Positions 48,275 through 55,795 of a stretch of DNA of 64,000 nt are shown piece by piece (the first letter of the stretch is position 1; every line of letters starts with the position of its first letter). Made by a program: the position numbers and the translations under genes. The stretch is from Shewanella aestuarii (GTDB lineage Bacteria; Pseudomonadota; Gammaproteobacteria; Enterobacterales; Shewanellaceae). The stretch spans positions 806,001 to 870,000 of the forward strand of contig NZ_BMOT01000001.1 in the NCBI RefSeq assembly GCF_014647215.1, read 5' to 3'. The notes under the pieces were generated by a model. It saw nothing but the letters and a program-made list of their open reading frames with translations. It did not search any database and was not told where the DNA came from.

Positions 48275-48310
48275 TTGAATTAACGCACACTTGGTGGTGT
48301 AATAGGTATA
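48275..48310 (+). promoter_or_regulatory. Promoter and NanR-type operator of the DUF4862-like gene
   Basis: TTGAAT (48275-48280) and TGTAAT (48298-48303) are 17 bp apart. The operator GGTGTA-ATA-GGTATA (48296-48310) covers the -10 box. It is 38 bp before the ATG. Confidence 0.75.
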
Positions 48311-48348
48311 CCTAAAGGGAGTTATCCGATTATTAAGGCAGATATTTA

Positions 48349-49317
48349 ATGGAATATATGATTGGCGCTTATGCCACAGCACCTTCTACCCACCTGTGGG
48401 ATAAAGAATTAGAAACCATTTACTACCAAGAGCTCAAATCGCAGCACAAAATCATAGGATTAGAGCATCCCTTTGTTGGTCGACTGCACCCTTTTGACGA
48501 TGAATGGTTTCTTAAGAATATCGATTGTAATTGGCAATTTATTTTCACTTCAATTCCCGGTGTGATGGGACAGCTTGCACGCGACCCACATTTTGGCATA
48601 GCCTCTACAAATGAGGCTGGCAGGCAATCTGCCCTGGCTTTTTACCAAAAAGCACAAAAAGCTATAGTAAAATTAAACAGTTACTTAAAAAAAGAGGCTG
48701 TTAGTCACGTAAAAATACATACTGCACCAAAGATAACCACACACACACAGTCATCAATTCAAGCTTTAATAACATCGCTTGAAACCATGCAATCTTGGAA
48801 CTGGTATGGTGCAAAACTCGTCATCGAACATTGCGATGCTTATATCCCAGGACAAGAAGCTGAAAAAGGTTTTATGCGATTAGAAGATGAGATAAAGGCG
48901 GTTAAACAGGTTAACAGTAAGCTGAATAGTGATATAGGAATTAGTATAAACTGGGGGCGTTCAGCCATTGAAGCGCGTAACACTAATGGCCCTTTGCAGC
49001 ATATTAAGCAAGCCTATCTAAATGGCGTATTAAAAGGAATTATTTTTTCCGGCACCTCAGATGTAGACGGCCCCTATGGGCAATGGAAAGATACCCATAT
49101 GCCACCTGCGCAAGCCCTATTTCTTCCCTGCTATGCTGAAAACTCTCTATTAACGATGGAACAAATGAAAAAATCCATTCAACAGTGTGATTACCAGCAA
49201 CTGGACTACATTGGTGCAAAAATCTCGTTAAGCCCAAATGAGGCAAGTGTTGCTCAACGAAGTGCTTATATTAAAAGCATAACAGCATTGCTCGATCACG
49301 TATTTGAAGTTCAATAA
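48349..49317 (+). CDS. Uncharacterised DUF4862-like protein of the nan regulon
   Basis: A 322-residue soluble protein with no signal peptide. The sequence pattern (IGAYATAPS start, GLEHPFVGRLHPFDD, TSIPGVMGQLARDPHFGIAS, VIEHCDAY, ISINWGRSAIEARN, IIFSGTSDVDGPYGQWKDTH) resembles the DUF4862 family as I recall it and suggests a TIM barrel of the xylose-isomerase-like kind, with His, Glu and Asp available for metal binding. No function is known to me. Its promoter carries a NanR-type operator and it is divergent from nagA-nanA, so it probably acts on sialic acid, ManNAc or a derivative. A second ATG three codons in (48358) is possible. Confidence 0.8.
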   Translation: MEYMIGAYATAPSTHLWDKELETIYYQELKSQHKIIGLEHPFVGRLHPFDDEWFLKNIDCNWQFIFTSIPGVMGQLARDPHFGIASTNEAGRQSALAFYQKAQKAIVKLNSYLKKEAVSHVKIHTAPKITTHTQSSIQALITSLETMQSWNWYGAKLVIEHCDAYIPGQEAEKGFMRLEDEIKAVKQVNSKLNSDIGISINWGRSAIEARNTNGPLQHIKQAYLNGVLKGIIFSGTSDVDGPYGQWKDTHMPPAQALFLPCYAENSLLTMEQMKKSIQQCDYQQLDYIGAKISLSPNEASVAQRSAYIKSITALLDHVFEVQ

Positions 49318-49751
49318 CAGTCAAACAACCATAAACAAGACGATGGACAAAAGTTAACTCGTTAATGTACATAAATGAGTCAGTGATTTTGCTAAATTAG
49401 TATTTAATGGATTTCCTCGGGAATTCAAAACCTCTAGTTAAGTGGCCAAACCCACTATGCCACTACAATACTAAAGTACTGTGTGATCAACAATGACCAG
49501 CGCATAACAGATATATAATGATTTACGCGGAAGTGAGTGGCTAGAGTTGAAAATTGAATAAACGTGCAGAGTCAAAAACCATACTTTCGGTTTGGGAATT
49601 TTGTGGTACTTTTTGGGGCTTACCAAAAATAACAATAAACAATTGAAAATTATAGCTTTTATTTGCAAAGCAAATATCCCCCATATACACGAATAGTACT
49701 GATTTAATCTTCTTCATTAATAAAATCACCTAGCAAATTATGTTTCAATAT
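49318..49751. other. Gene-poor right edge of the nan block
   Basis: 434 bp with no intact gene. It holds the broken LMW-PTP start at 49670-49735. A small perfect hairpin ATTTGC-AAA-GCAAAT (49661-49675) lies beside that fragment. The rest is AT-rich and unexplained. Confidence 0.6.
49670..49735 (-). pseudogene. Truncated copy of the LMW-PTP 5' end
   Basis: On the minus strand the frame reads MKKIKSVLFVYMGDICFANK, against IKEIKSVLFVCMGNICRSPT in the intact gene at 27549. At the DNA level 30 of 31 bases match between 49680-49710 and 27503-27533. The nucleophile Cys is Tyr here and the Arg is lost, and similarity ends after about 14 codons, so it is a dead fragment. Confidence 0.8.
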
Positions 49752-50672
49752 CTATGGCGATGGTTCGTCATCTCTAACTCGCCAAAAGCTTGCAAATCTC
49801 GGCACTCCATTATTAGTAAGGCCAATATAATAAAAACTGATTAAGGCTCCCAGCTTTGGTGGATGTTGGCGTTGGTTATCGGTAAAACCTGTGCCGATTT
49901 CAAAAATTACACCATTGGCCATTTTGACTTTTAAAGCGCCCATAACCCCTTTATATTTACCTTTTCCTTCACTGTAACCAATGACTATTGCATCAGCATC
50001 ACTTTTAAGCTTCAATTTCAGAATATTATCTGTTCTTCCTACTGTATATATTGCTAACTTTCGATGCAGCATCAAGCCTTCAGCGCCCTCAGAAACCACC
50101 CGGTTCAAGTGTTGATATAGTGCAGTTTCAGACGTTAAGCAGATTTGGGTTATCACATCTAAATAGGGAGACTGGGTAACGAGTTGTTGTAAAGCCGCAT
50201 ATCGTTGCTCAAACGGTAAAGATGATTGAGGTAAATCGAATAACATAAAACGTACCTTGCCCCACAGGTTATCGTCGGGAACTTTACGCCTTACTAGGCC
50301 TGAAATCACTTCAAACTGTCCACGAGCAATCCATAACTCCCCTTCAATTACCACTCTCGGGAAATCGGCTGTAAACCATGATGGTGCATTTATTAGCTTG
50401 CCATTTTTAGTCAGCAAACGCTGCCCATCCCAATAACCTCTTACACCATCGAGTTTTTCACTGACTAAATAGTCATTGATATTTAATTTCCCATCGACAG
50501 TTTTTGCTAATTGAATTGCTGGCTTTGAGGATGCTTCAGATGTTGAGGTGTGTGCAAAAGTAGCATCAGATATTCCCCCCAAAAGAAGCAATATAAACAA
50601 AAGGTTGAATAACCCCAAATTATGGCGTGTAAATCTAAAACCTAGTAATCGTTTTATTAATAAAATATTCAT
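49752..50672 (-). CDS. ATP-dependent DNA ligase (LigE-type, exported)
   Basis: Small ATP-dependent DNA ligase of 306 aa. The adenylation motif EKLDGVRGYW places the nucleophile at Lys73; GELWIARGQFEVISG, EGLMLHR and ILKLKLKSDADAIVIGY are later nucleotidyltransferase motifs, followed by an OB-fold. An N-terminal hydrophobic segment (about 21-40, ending near FAH) is a signal peptide or anchor, as known for periplasmic Lig E proteins that may act in DNA uptake or biofilm. Standard ligase Lig A is separate. Confidence 0.92.
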   Translation of the reverse strand: MNILLIKRLLGFRFTRHNLGLFNLLFILLLLGGISDATFAHTSTSEASSKPAIQLAKTVDGKLNINDYLVSEKLDGVRGYWDGQRLLTKNGKLINAPSWFTADFPRVVIEGELWIARGQFEVISGLVRRKVPDDNLWGKVRFMLFDLPQSSLPFEQRYAALQQLVTQSPYLDVITQICLTSETALYQHLNRVVSEGAEGLMLHRKLAIYTVGRTDNILKLKLKSDADAIVIGYSEGKGKYKGVMGALKVKMANGVIFEIGTGFTDNQRQHPPKLGALISFYYIGLTNNGVPRFASFWRVRDDEPSP

Positions 50673-50796
50673 TAGCAGTCCTTTGCTTGATTACAGTGAT
50701 TAACAAAATGTAATAGAGCTGAATCCCTAGTTAACAATTGTGGGTAACAGTGGCATAATTGCCAGCAATTTAGTGTAGTACATAATGTAGGCTTGA

Positions 50797-51168
50797 ATGA
50801 AACCTGAAAATAATCATGGAATTAAACGAATAGTTAGAGCCACTGGGTTTTCGATGCAGGGTCTAAAATTAGCATTCAAGTCTGAAGCGGCATTTAGACA
50901 AGAGTTGGCTCTAGCCATGATAATGCTACCTGTAGCATTGTTAGTGGATGTCAGTACAATTGAGCGTTTAATGCTCATTTTGGGGCTATTTTTGGTACTA
51001 ATTGTTGAATTACTCAACTCTGCTGTTGAAGCAGTTGTCGACCGATTTGGAGGAGAAATTCATCCATTAAGTGGCCAAGCAAAAGACATTGCATCTGCAG
51101 CCGTCTTCTTAAGTTTAGTTTTTTGTGCGATTAGCTGGATAGCTATTTTAGGGCCGTTATTTTTGTAA
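50797..51168 (+). CDS. dgkA: Diacylglycerol kinase
   Basis: Small integral-membrane lipid kinase of 123 aa recycling diacylglycerol to phosphatidic acid. Three membrane helices (about 34-50, 56-72 and 97-118) and the signature ELLNSAVEAVVDR (about 65-77) with KDIASAAV after it are the DgkA marks. The Glu residues for catalysis are present (E at about 28 and 75). Confidence 0.95.
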   Translation: MKPENNHGIKRIVRATGFSMQGLKLAFKSEAAFRQELALAMIMLPVALLVDVSTIERLMLILGLFLVLIVELLNSAVEAVVDRFGGEIHPLSGQAKDIASAAVFLSLVFCAISWIAILGPLFL

Positions 51169-51238
51169 CATCTTTTGCGAATGAAACAGAAACATTGTTT
51201 TAACTGTTTGTGTATCATTCGGGAAAAATTCAATAGGG

Positions 51239-52099
51239 TTAATTAGGATGAGAAGGCATAGCCCCTTTTAATATTAAAAGCGCCTTTTCAATCGCAAGGC
51301 TGCGTTCATTTCCACTCCAATATGCACCATATACATTACGCTCAATGCTGATAGCATCTTTCACTTCATATAATTGCTTAGACACTAAATAAGGCGCAAC
51401 AAAGTTAGTTGGCAAAAATGCGCTACCGCCGTTATTCAACAAAAAATCTAGTGCTATTCTAGCAGAGCTTGTATGTAAAGCAGGAACGGGTAACATCGAA
51501 AAACTCTGCGCATGGGCAATGTTAAATGCCGTACCCCAATCCACCTTGATATAATTGAGTGTATCAATATTATTGAGGGACATGTTCGGTTGATGACAAA
51601 CAAGGCACAAGCTCACATCCATTAACTTAATAATTTCAACTTCTTCTAATTTTGGAGGATCAAAACTAATTGCAATATCAACACTTCTTTCTAATAACTG
51701 ACGAGTCATTGTTTGAGCGTTGATGACATCTGTTCGCAGTGAAACACCAGGAAGACCTTGGTGCAAAGGTTGAAAAAAATGTTGTAAATAGCTGTCCCAA
51801 ATATTATGCCCTGCACATAACGATAATTGTGAAGAATGATTTTGATGCAAACTCACATCTTGCTTTGCTCTTTCCCATGCATTAAGCACAGCTTCTGCAT
51901 GACCAAGCATTCTTTCTCCAGCTGGCGTGGGTTGAATATTATTACGTAAACGTTCAAATAACTCGACACCAAGTATGCTTTCTAACTGCTTCACCCTAAA
52001 ACTCACCGCGCTTCGGGTAAGAAATAAATTCTCGGCGGCCTTACCAAAATGGCGCGTCCTTGAAACCTCAAGAAAGGTCTTTAATAAATCCGTATCCAT
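51239..52099 (-). CDS. hdfR: LysR-family regulator HdfR
   Basis: LysR transcription factor, 286 aa. The start MDTDLLKTFLEVSRTRHFGK and the HTH AAENLFLTRSAVSFRVKQLE match HdfR of E. coli, a repressor of flhDC and activator of other genes. It is divergent from maoP, the same arrangement as hdfR-yifE in E. coli. A flagellar role in this organism is not shown by context. Confidence 0.9.
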   Translation of the reverse strand: MDTDLLKTFLEVSRTRHFGKAAENLFLTRSAVSFRVKQLESILGVELFERLRNNIQPTPAGERMLGHAEAVLNAWERAKQDVSLHQNHSSQLSLCAGHNIWDSYLQHFFQPLHQGLPGVSLRTDVINAQTMTRQLLERSVDIAISFDPPKLEEVEIIKLMDVSLCLVCHQPNMSLNNIDTLNYIKVDWGTAFNIAHAQSFSMLPVPALHTSSARIALDFLLNNGGSAFLPTNFVAPYLVSKQLYEVKDAISIERNVYGAYWSGNERSLAIEKALLILKGAMPSHPN

Positions 52100-52205
52100 A
52101 AAAATGTTTCACCGAAATGGTTAAAATATTTTGATTTAAAAAAATTCCAACCTGACCAATAATCCAATTGAAATCCTTGTTCACTCAATATTATAGGTAA
52201 ATGCC

Positions 52206-52652
52206 ATGTCACAGCAATCATATACCAATGTCGCTGCCAGTATTGACGCTATAGCCAATGGCAGTGCTAGCTTCACCAGCAACAAACGTTTTTACGATGA
52301 TGCTAATTTCCCCAAAGGGTTTAAGCGTTGTGGAGACTTTACCAATAAAGAGGCTGAATTGCTTGAGCAATATGGGCAAGTATTGAAGAACTTAATGGAT
52401 GGTTCTCAACTCCCTTGTACACCTGATGAAGATCAATTCGTGCAAGTCGCTCAAGGTCAGCTATTACCTTCAACACCTTTAGAGTTATTGTGGGCAAAAT
52501 ACACTAAATTGGCAAAAGGAAAACCGTTTTATGCCGTTGTCGGCACAATTCATGCGCCAGCCCAGTCTGCTAAAGTTGAAATTGATATTGATTTTGACGA
52601 TATTTCAGATGATGCCGCAGATGATGAAGAAGTGACCGACAGTAGCGATTAA
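52206..52652 (+). CDS. maoP: Macrodomain Ori protein MaoP (YifE)
   Basis: A 148-residue member of the DUF413 family. The core KRFYDDANFPKGFKRCGDFTNKEAELLEQYG (about 26-56) and LLWAKYTKLAK match E. coli MaoP/YifE, which organises the Ori macrodomain together with the DNA site maoS in its own promoter region. Here it has an extra N-terminal stretch and a longer acidic tail (DDISDDAADDEEVTDSSD). It is divergent from hdfR. Confidence 0.9.
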   Translation: MSQQSYTNVAASIDAIANGSASFTSNKRFYDDANFPKGFKRCGDFTNKEAELLEQYGQVLKNLMDGSQLPCTPDEDQFVQVAQGQLLPSTPLELLWAKYTKLAKGKPFYAVVGTIHAPAQSAKVEIDIDFDDISDDAADDEEVTDSSD

Positions 52653-53075
52653 TCGGTTATTGAAATAAGTAAAACCATCTTTATAAAAAGAGCTTTAGTG
52701 CTCTTTTTTTATTGCTAAAAAACCTTAGAGTCCGATAAAACATCTATGTTTTTGTTCTTGCCACAAATTGTTTTTTTAGATTAAAAATGAGCAACAAGTC
52801 ACCATTTATTGATTAAATCATCAAAAACCTTGATTTAAAGCAATCTTATTACAACAAACCATTTACACTTTCTTACATAATGCTAATATGAATGCCATGT
52901 TTTAGTGGTGATTTTAGCATCACTCGCATTATCAATTGCTTCGTTACTGTTACATTTTGGGTGTTTTGCATTACTTTTGTGCGCTTTCGACTGAGTTCGA
53001 AACACTTGGCAAGTAAACGAGCATTATTGCCATAAACGCAATAACCATAAAAATAATAAATGCGGAGTTTTATTT
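52653..53075. other. Spacer after maoP
   Basis: 423 AT-rich bases. Contains the maoP terminator and two short inverted repeats (GTGAT/ATCAC near 52908 and TTTCGA-CTGAGT-TCGAAA at 52985-53002) that could be operators or start of the leader of the outer-membrane protein gene. No gene seen. Confidence 0.5.
52685..52711 (+). terminator. maoP terminator
   Basis: Stem AAAAGAGC / GCTCTTTT with loop TTTAGT followed by TTT. Confidence 0.88.
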
Positions 53076-53996
53076 ATGTTTAAACCCCTGATTTCCTGTG
53101 CACTACTTATCTTTCCGTCTTTGCTATGGGCAAGTGCAGATAACCATTCTGAACAAGTCCTAGTCGAGTCAGCCAAGGCACCGGATCAATACACCTTTAA
53201 TATTGGTGGTTTTTACGCTAACTCAGATTCGTACATGGTTGTTACCAATCCCAAAAATGGTGGTACATTCCCATTAGACTTTGAAGATGATTTAAACCTC
53301 AAAGAAAAACAATTCCTGCCCTTTTTTGAATTTACCTACTCATTTAATCAAAAACATAATATTTATCTTGATTGGAAGTCACTTCATCGTACAGCCCAAT
53401 CACCCTCTATTGAAAAAGATTTCCAAGTGACTATTGATGATACTGTTTATGATGTAGAAGCTGGTATCAGTTTGCGCACAACACTTGACATGGATATTTT
53501 GCGCTTAGGTTATGGTTATGATTTTATCCAAGGAAGCAATTATATTATTGGTGCTTCAATTGGTTTGCACACCATGTTTGTTAAAACTGAATTTGAGGGT
53601 GATATCGGTATTTGTGTGCCAGATACTAATCTCGCGCAATACTGTGATGACATTATTACCACCCCTAGATTAGTCGATAACAGTGTTACTGCACCTTTAC
53701 CCGATATTGGCTTATACGGCGTTTATGAGTTTTCACCCGGATGGATATTTAAAGCTCATGCCCAGTATTTCGCATTAAAATATAATAAAGTTAAAGGCTC
53801 ACTCATTGATGTGCGCGCCACTGTTGAAGCTAAAATTACTGATGAATGGTCATTAACAGCTGGGTTTAACTACTACGAAGTCGACGTTGATTATGAACAA
53901 ACCTTATCGGTATTAGACCAAGAAGTGAATATTGCAGACTACAATATTAATTACAGCTTCACGGGGCCGATGATATCAGTGCAGTACGCCTTCTAG
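53076..53996 (+). CDS. Outer-membrane beta-barrel protein, unknown
   Basis: A 306-residue protein with a signal peptide (about 1-20, ending near WASA). Alternating amphipathic strands such as TFNIGGFYANSD, HNIYLDWKSLHR, LDMDILRLGYGYDF, NYIIGASIGLHTMF and a final ISVQYAF ending in Phe fit a small outer-membrane barrel (OmpW/OmpA-like size). Two Cys in the loop GICVPDTNLAQYCDD could form a disulfide. I do not know the function. It is a single-gene unit with a terminator. Confidence 0.82.
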   Translation: MFKPLISCALLIFPSLLWASADNHSEQVLVESAKAPDQYTFNIGGFYANSDSYMVVTNPKNGGTFPLDFEDDLNLKEKQFLPFFEFTYSFNQKHNIYLDWKSLHRTAQSPSIEKDFQVTIDDTVYDVEAGISLRTTLDMDILRLGYGYDFIQGSNYIIGASIGLHTMFVKTEFEGDIGICVPDTNLAQYCDDIITTPRLVDNSVTAPLPDIGLYGVYEFSPGWIFKAHAQYFALKYNKVKGSLIDVRATVEAKITDEWSLTAGFNYYEVDVDYEQTLSVLDQEVNIADYNINYSFTGPMISVQYAF

Positions 53997-54008
53997 TCCC
54001 ATATTTTT

Positions 54009-54038
54009 CAAAAAAGCATCATAAGATGCTTTTTTTTT
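54009..54038 (+). terminator. Terminator after the outer-membrane protein
   Basis: Stem AAAAAGCATC / GATGCTTTTT with loop ATAA and a T run. Confidence 0.92.
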
Positions 54039-54106
54039 GCCGTTACAACTGGCTGTTTTACTGCTATATTTTTATTATGTTTTATACAAGCTATTAGAGA
54101 ATTAAT

Positions 54107-55132
54107 ATGTCGACTACGCTTTTACAGCTTGCTGCTGCGAACTTAAAAAAAGCCGTTCCTTTAATGCTGAAATATCAAATTCCTACCACACCGACTAACT
54201 ATGCCCTTTGGTATGCCTATGTCAGTGAGCAAAACCCACAATTAAATGCTGAACTTGATGCCACCATTAAGCAAAACCAAAGCTGCTCGCCTGTCACCAG
54301 TGAGTTATTATTCCGTAAACATGTTGCTGATCCTGTCGAGCTTGACGTTCGTGATATGCGGAAAAATCTTGATGCTATGGTATGTGATTTATCTCAATCA
54401 CTTAAAGATACCAATTCAGATACAGCGACATTCCAAGCACAAATTGATAAAGACTTTACACGTTTAGCCGACCTTGAAAATCAAGGTTTTTCATTAGAAC
54501 AGGTGATTGGTGTAGTCCGCAATATCGTTAAAGAGTCAGCTAATATTCGCTCCAGTACTGTGAGTTTTACTCAACAGTTACAAAAAGCACAATCAGAAAT
54601 TGATTCTCTGAAAACCCGCCTAGCTGAGTCTGAAAAAGATGTCTTATATGATGCGCTCACCAATGTGCTTAATCGCCGAGCCTTTGATGAAGATATCAAT
54701 GCACAAATAGACTTAGCGCCAGAGGGCTGTTGTCTAATTTTGATAGATATCGACCATTTCAAGAAATTTAATGATAATTTTGGCCACCAGCTAGGGGATT
54801 TAGTTCTAAAAACCGTTGCTAAACGCGTTCAAGAGGCCTGTCGTGATGGGATTAAGCTATATCGGTTTGGCGGTGAAGAATTTGCCATTATCGTGCCTAA
54901 AAGCCAATTAAGAGTTGCTCGTCAGCTTGCTGAAGCCATTCGAAGAGCACTTGAAAAACTCAGCGTTAAAGACAGACGCAGTGATAAAGTCATCGATTCT
55001 ATCACCGCCTCTTTTGGGGTCGCTCAGTGGCAACCTAAACAAGATGCTGGTCAACTGATTGAAGTGACGGACAAACTGCTCTATGAAGCAAAACGTCTTG
55101 GTCGTAATCGTGTGATGCCAATTTCTGGTTAA
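54107..55132 (+). CDS. Diguanylate cyclase (GGDEF)
   Basis: A cytoplasmic GGDEF protein of 341 aa. The N-terminal part (about 1-170) is helical with LMLKYQIPTTPTNYALWYAY, a segment found in a group of soluble cyclases; a coiled helix (about 145-175) leads to the GGDEF domain (about 178-340) with LYRFGGEEFAII. The usual inhibitory RxxD upstream is RDGI here, so product inhibition is probably weak. No EAL domain. It follows a terminator and is convergent with the sortase gene. Confidence 0.94.
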   Translation: MSTTLLQLAAANLKKAVPLMLKYQIPTTPTNYALWYAYVSEQNPQLNAELDATIKQNQSCSPVTSELLFRKHVADPVELDVRDMRKNLDAMVCDLSQSLKDTNSDTATFQAQIDKDFTRLADLENQGFSLEQVIGVVRNIVKESANIRSSTVSFTQQLQKAQSEIDSLKTRLAESEKDVLYDALTNVLNRRAFDEDINAQIDLAPEGCCLILIDIDHFKKFNDNFGHQLGDLVLKTVAKRVQEACRDGIKLYRFGGEEFAIIVPKSQLRVARQLAEAIRRALEKLSVKDRRSDKVIDSITASFGVAQWQPKQDAGQLIEVTDKLLYEAKRLGRNRVMPISG

Positions 55133-55141
55133 GTTTTACCG

Positions 55142-55795
55142 TTAAATCAAACTATCACGCCCAACCAAAATCGATTTTGCTTCAACAATATAACGAAGGT
55201 CTGCCTCAGCAGATAATGCATCAAATGGATAGCAGGTGATTAATGTTAACCGGCTATCCTTCGTTGTTGCCATCTCCTCGACTTGCGATTCATGTACCAC
55301 CCTTAAGTCTGTCACTTGGTATTGGCTTAAATGACCTTGGGTGTTTGTCAATTCAATAACATCCCCCAATTGCAAATATTTAAGTCTTAAAAAATGACTG
55401 TCTCTGTGTCCTGCAATAATGGTATTGCCTTGCTCGCCAGCCGTTGCACCTCCTAAAAACAAACCTGGCCCAAAAGCCAAAGTGCGCCCAGAAATACCCG
55501 CTAAGATATACAGATCATTTTCAGAGGACTTGAGCTTAGGACTTATAAAACGCATTTTAGCCACAGGGTGAGTATCAGCCCAAGACCATGGTTTATGGGG
55601 TTTGTTATCCGCTAATGTTTGTGTAAATGCCCGTTCTATTAAATATTGAGCAAAATGTGCTTTGGCCTGCATATAACCACCTTTAACCACCATCGTCGAA
55701 GCCAGCAATAATAAAATAACAAAAGCTAGCCATTGCAATATCTTGTCCCTTTCACCTTTTACGATAAATCTCTGAGCGAGATGTAAATTACGCAT
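55142..55795 (-). CDS. Class GN sortase of the PDS system
   Basis: Membrane-anchored transpeptidase of 217 aa, class GN. A membrane helix is at about 20-40. The catalytic His is in IIAGHRDSHF (about 126-135), Cys in LTLITCYPFDA (about 188) and Arg in EADLRYIVE. It overlaps the end of its substrate gene by 8 bp, so it is coupled to it. The system is the proteobacterial dedicated sortase system with one dedicated target. Confidence 0.93.
   Translation of the reverse strand: MRNLHLAQRFIVKGERDKILQWLAFVILLLLASTMVVKGGYMQAKAHFAQYLIERAFTQTLADNKPHKPWSWADTHPVAKMRFISPKLKSSENDLYILAGISGRTLAFGPGLFLGGATAGEQGNTIIAGHRDSHFLRLKYLQLGDVIELTNTQGHLSQYQVTDLRVVHESQVEEMATTKDSRLTLITCYPFDALSAEADLRYIVEAKSILVGRDSLI

Larger units (their letters stand above)
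47921..48348. other. Divergent control region nagA / DUF4862-like gene
   Basis: 428 bp with the two promoters and two NanR-type operators listed. It also has a 13-bp inverted pair ATTTTTGTCAAAG (48052-48064) and CTTTGACAAAAAT (48141-48153), the first being the nagA -35 region, and an inverted repeat GACAAAAATTT-GT-AAATTTTGTC (48145-48167). Confidence 0.7.

Noticed and set aside
49541..49729. 62-residue minus-strand gene at the LMW-PTP fragment
   Set aside because: Only the first 14 codons resemble LMW-PTP; catalytic Cys and Arg are lost and the rest is unrelated, so it is a fragment, not a gene.
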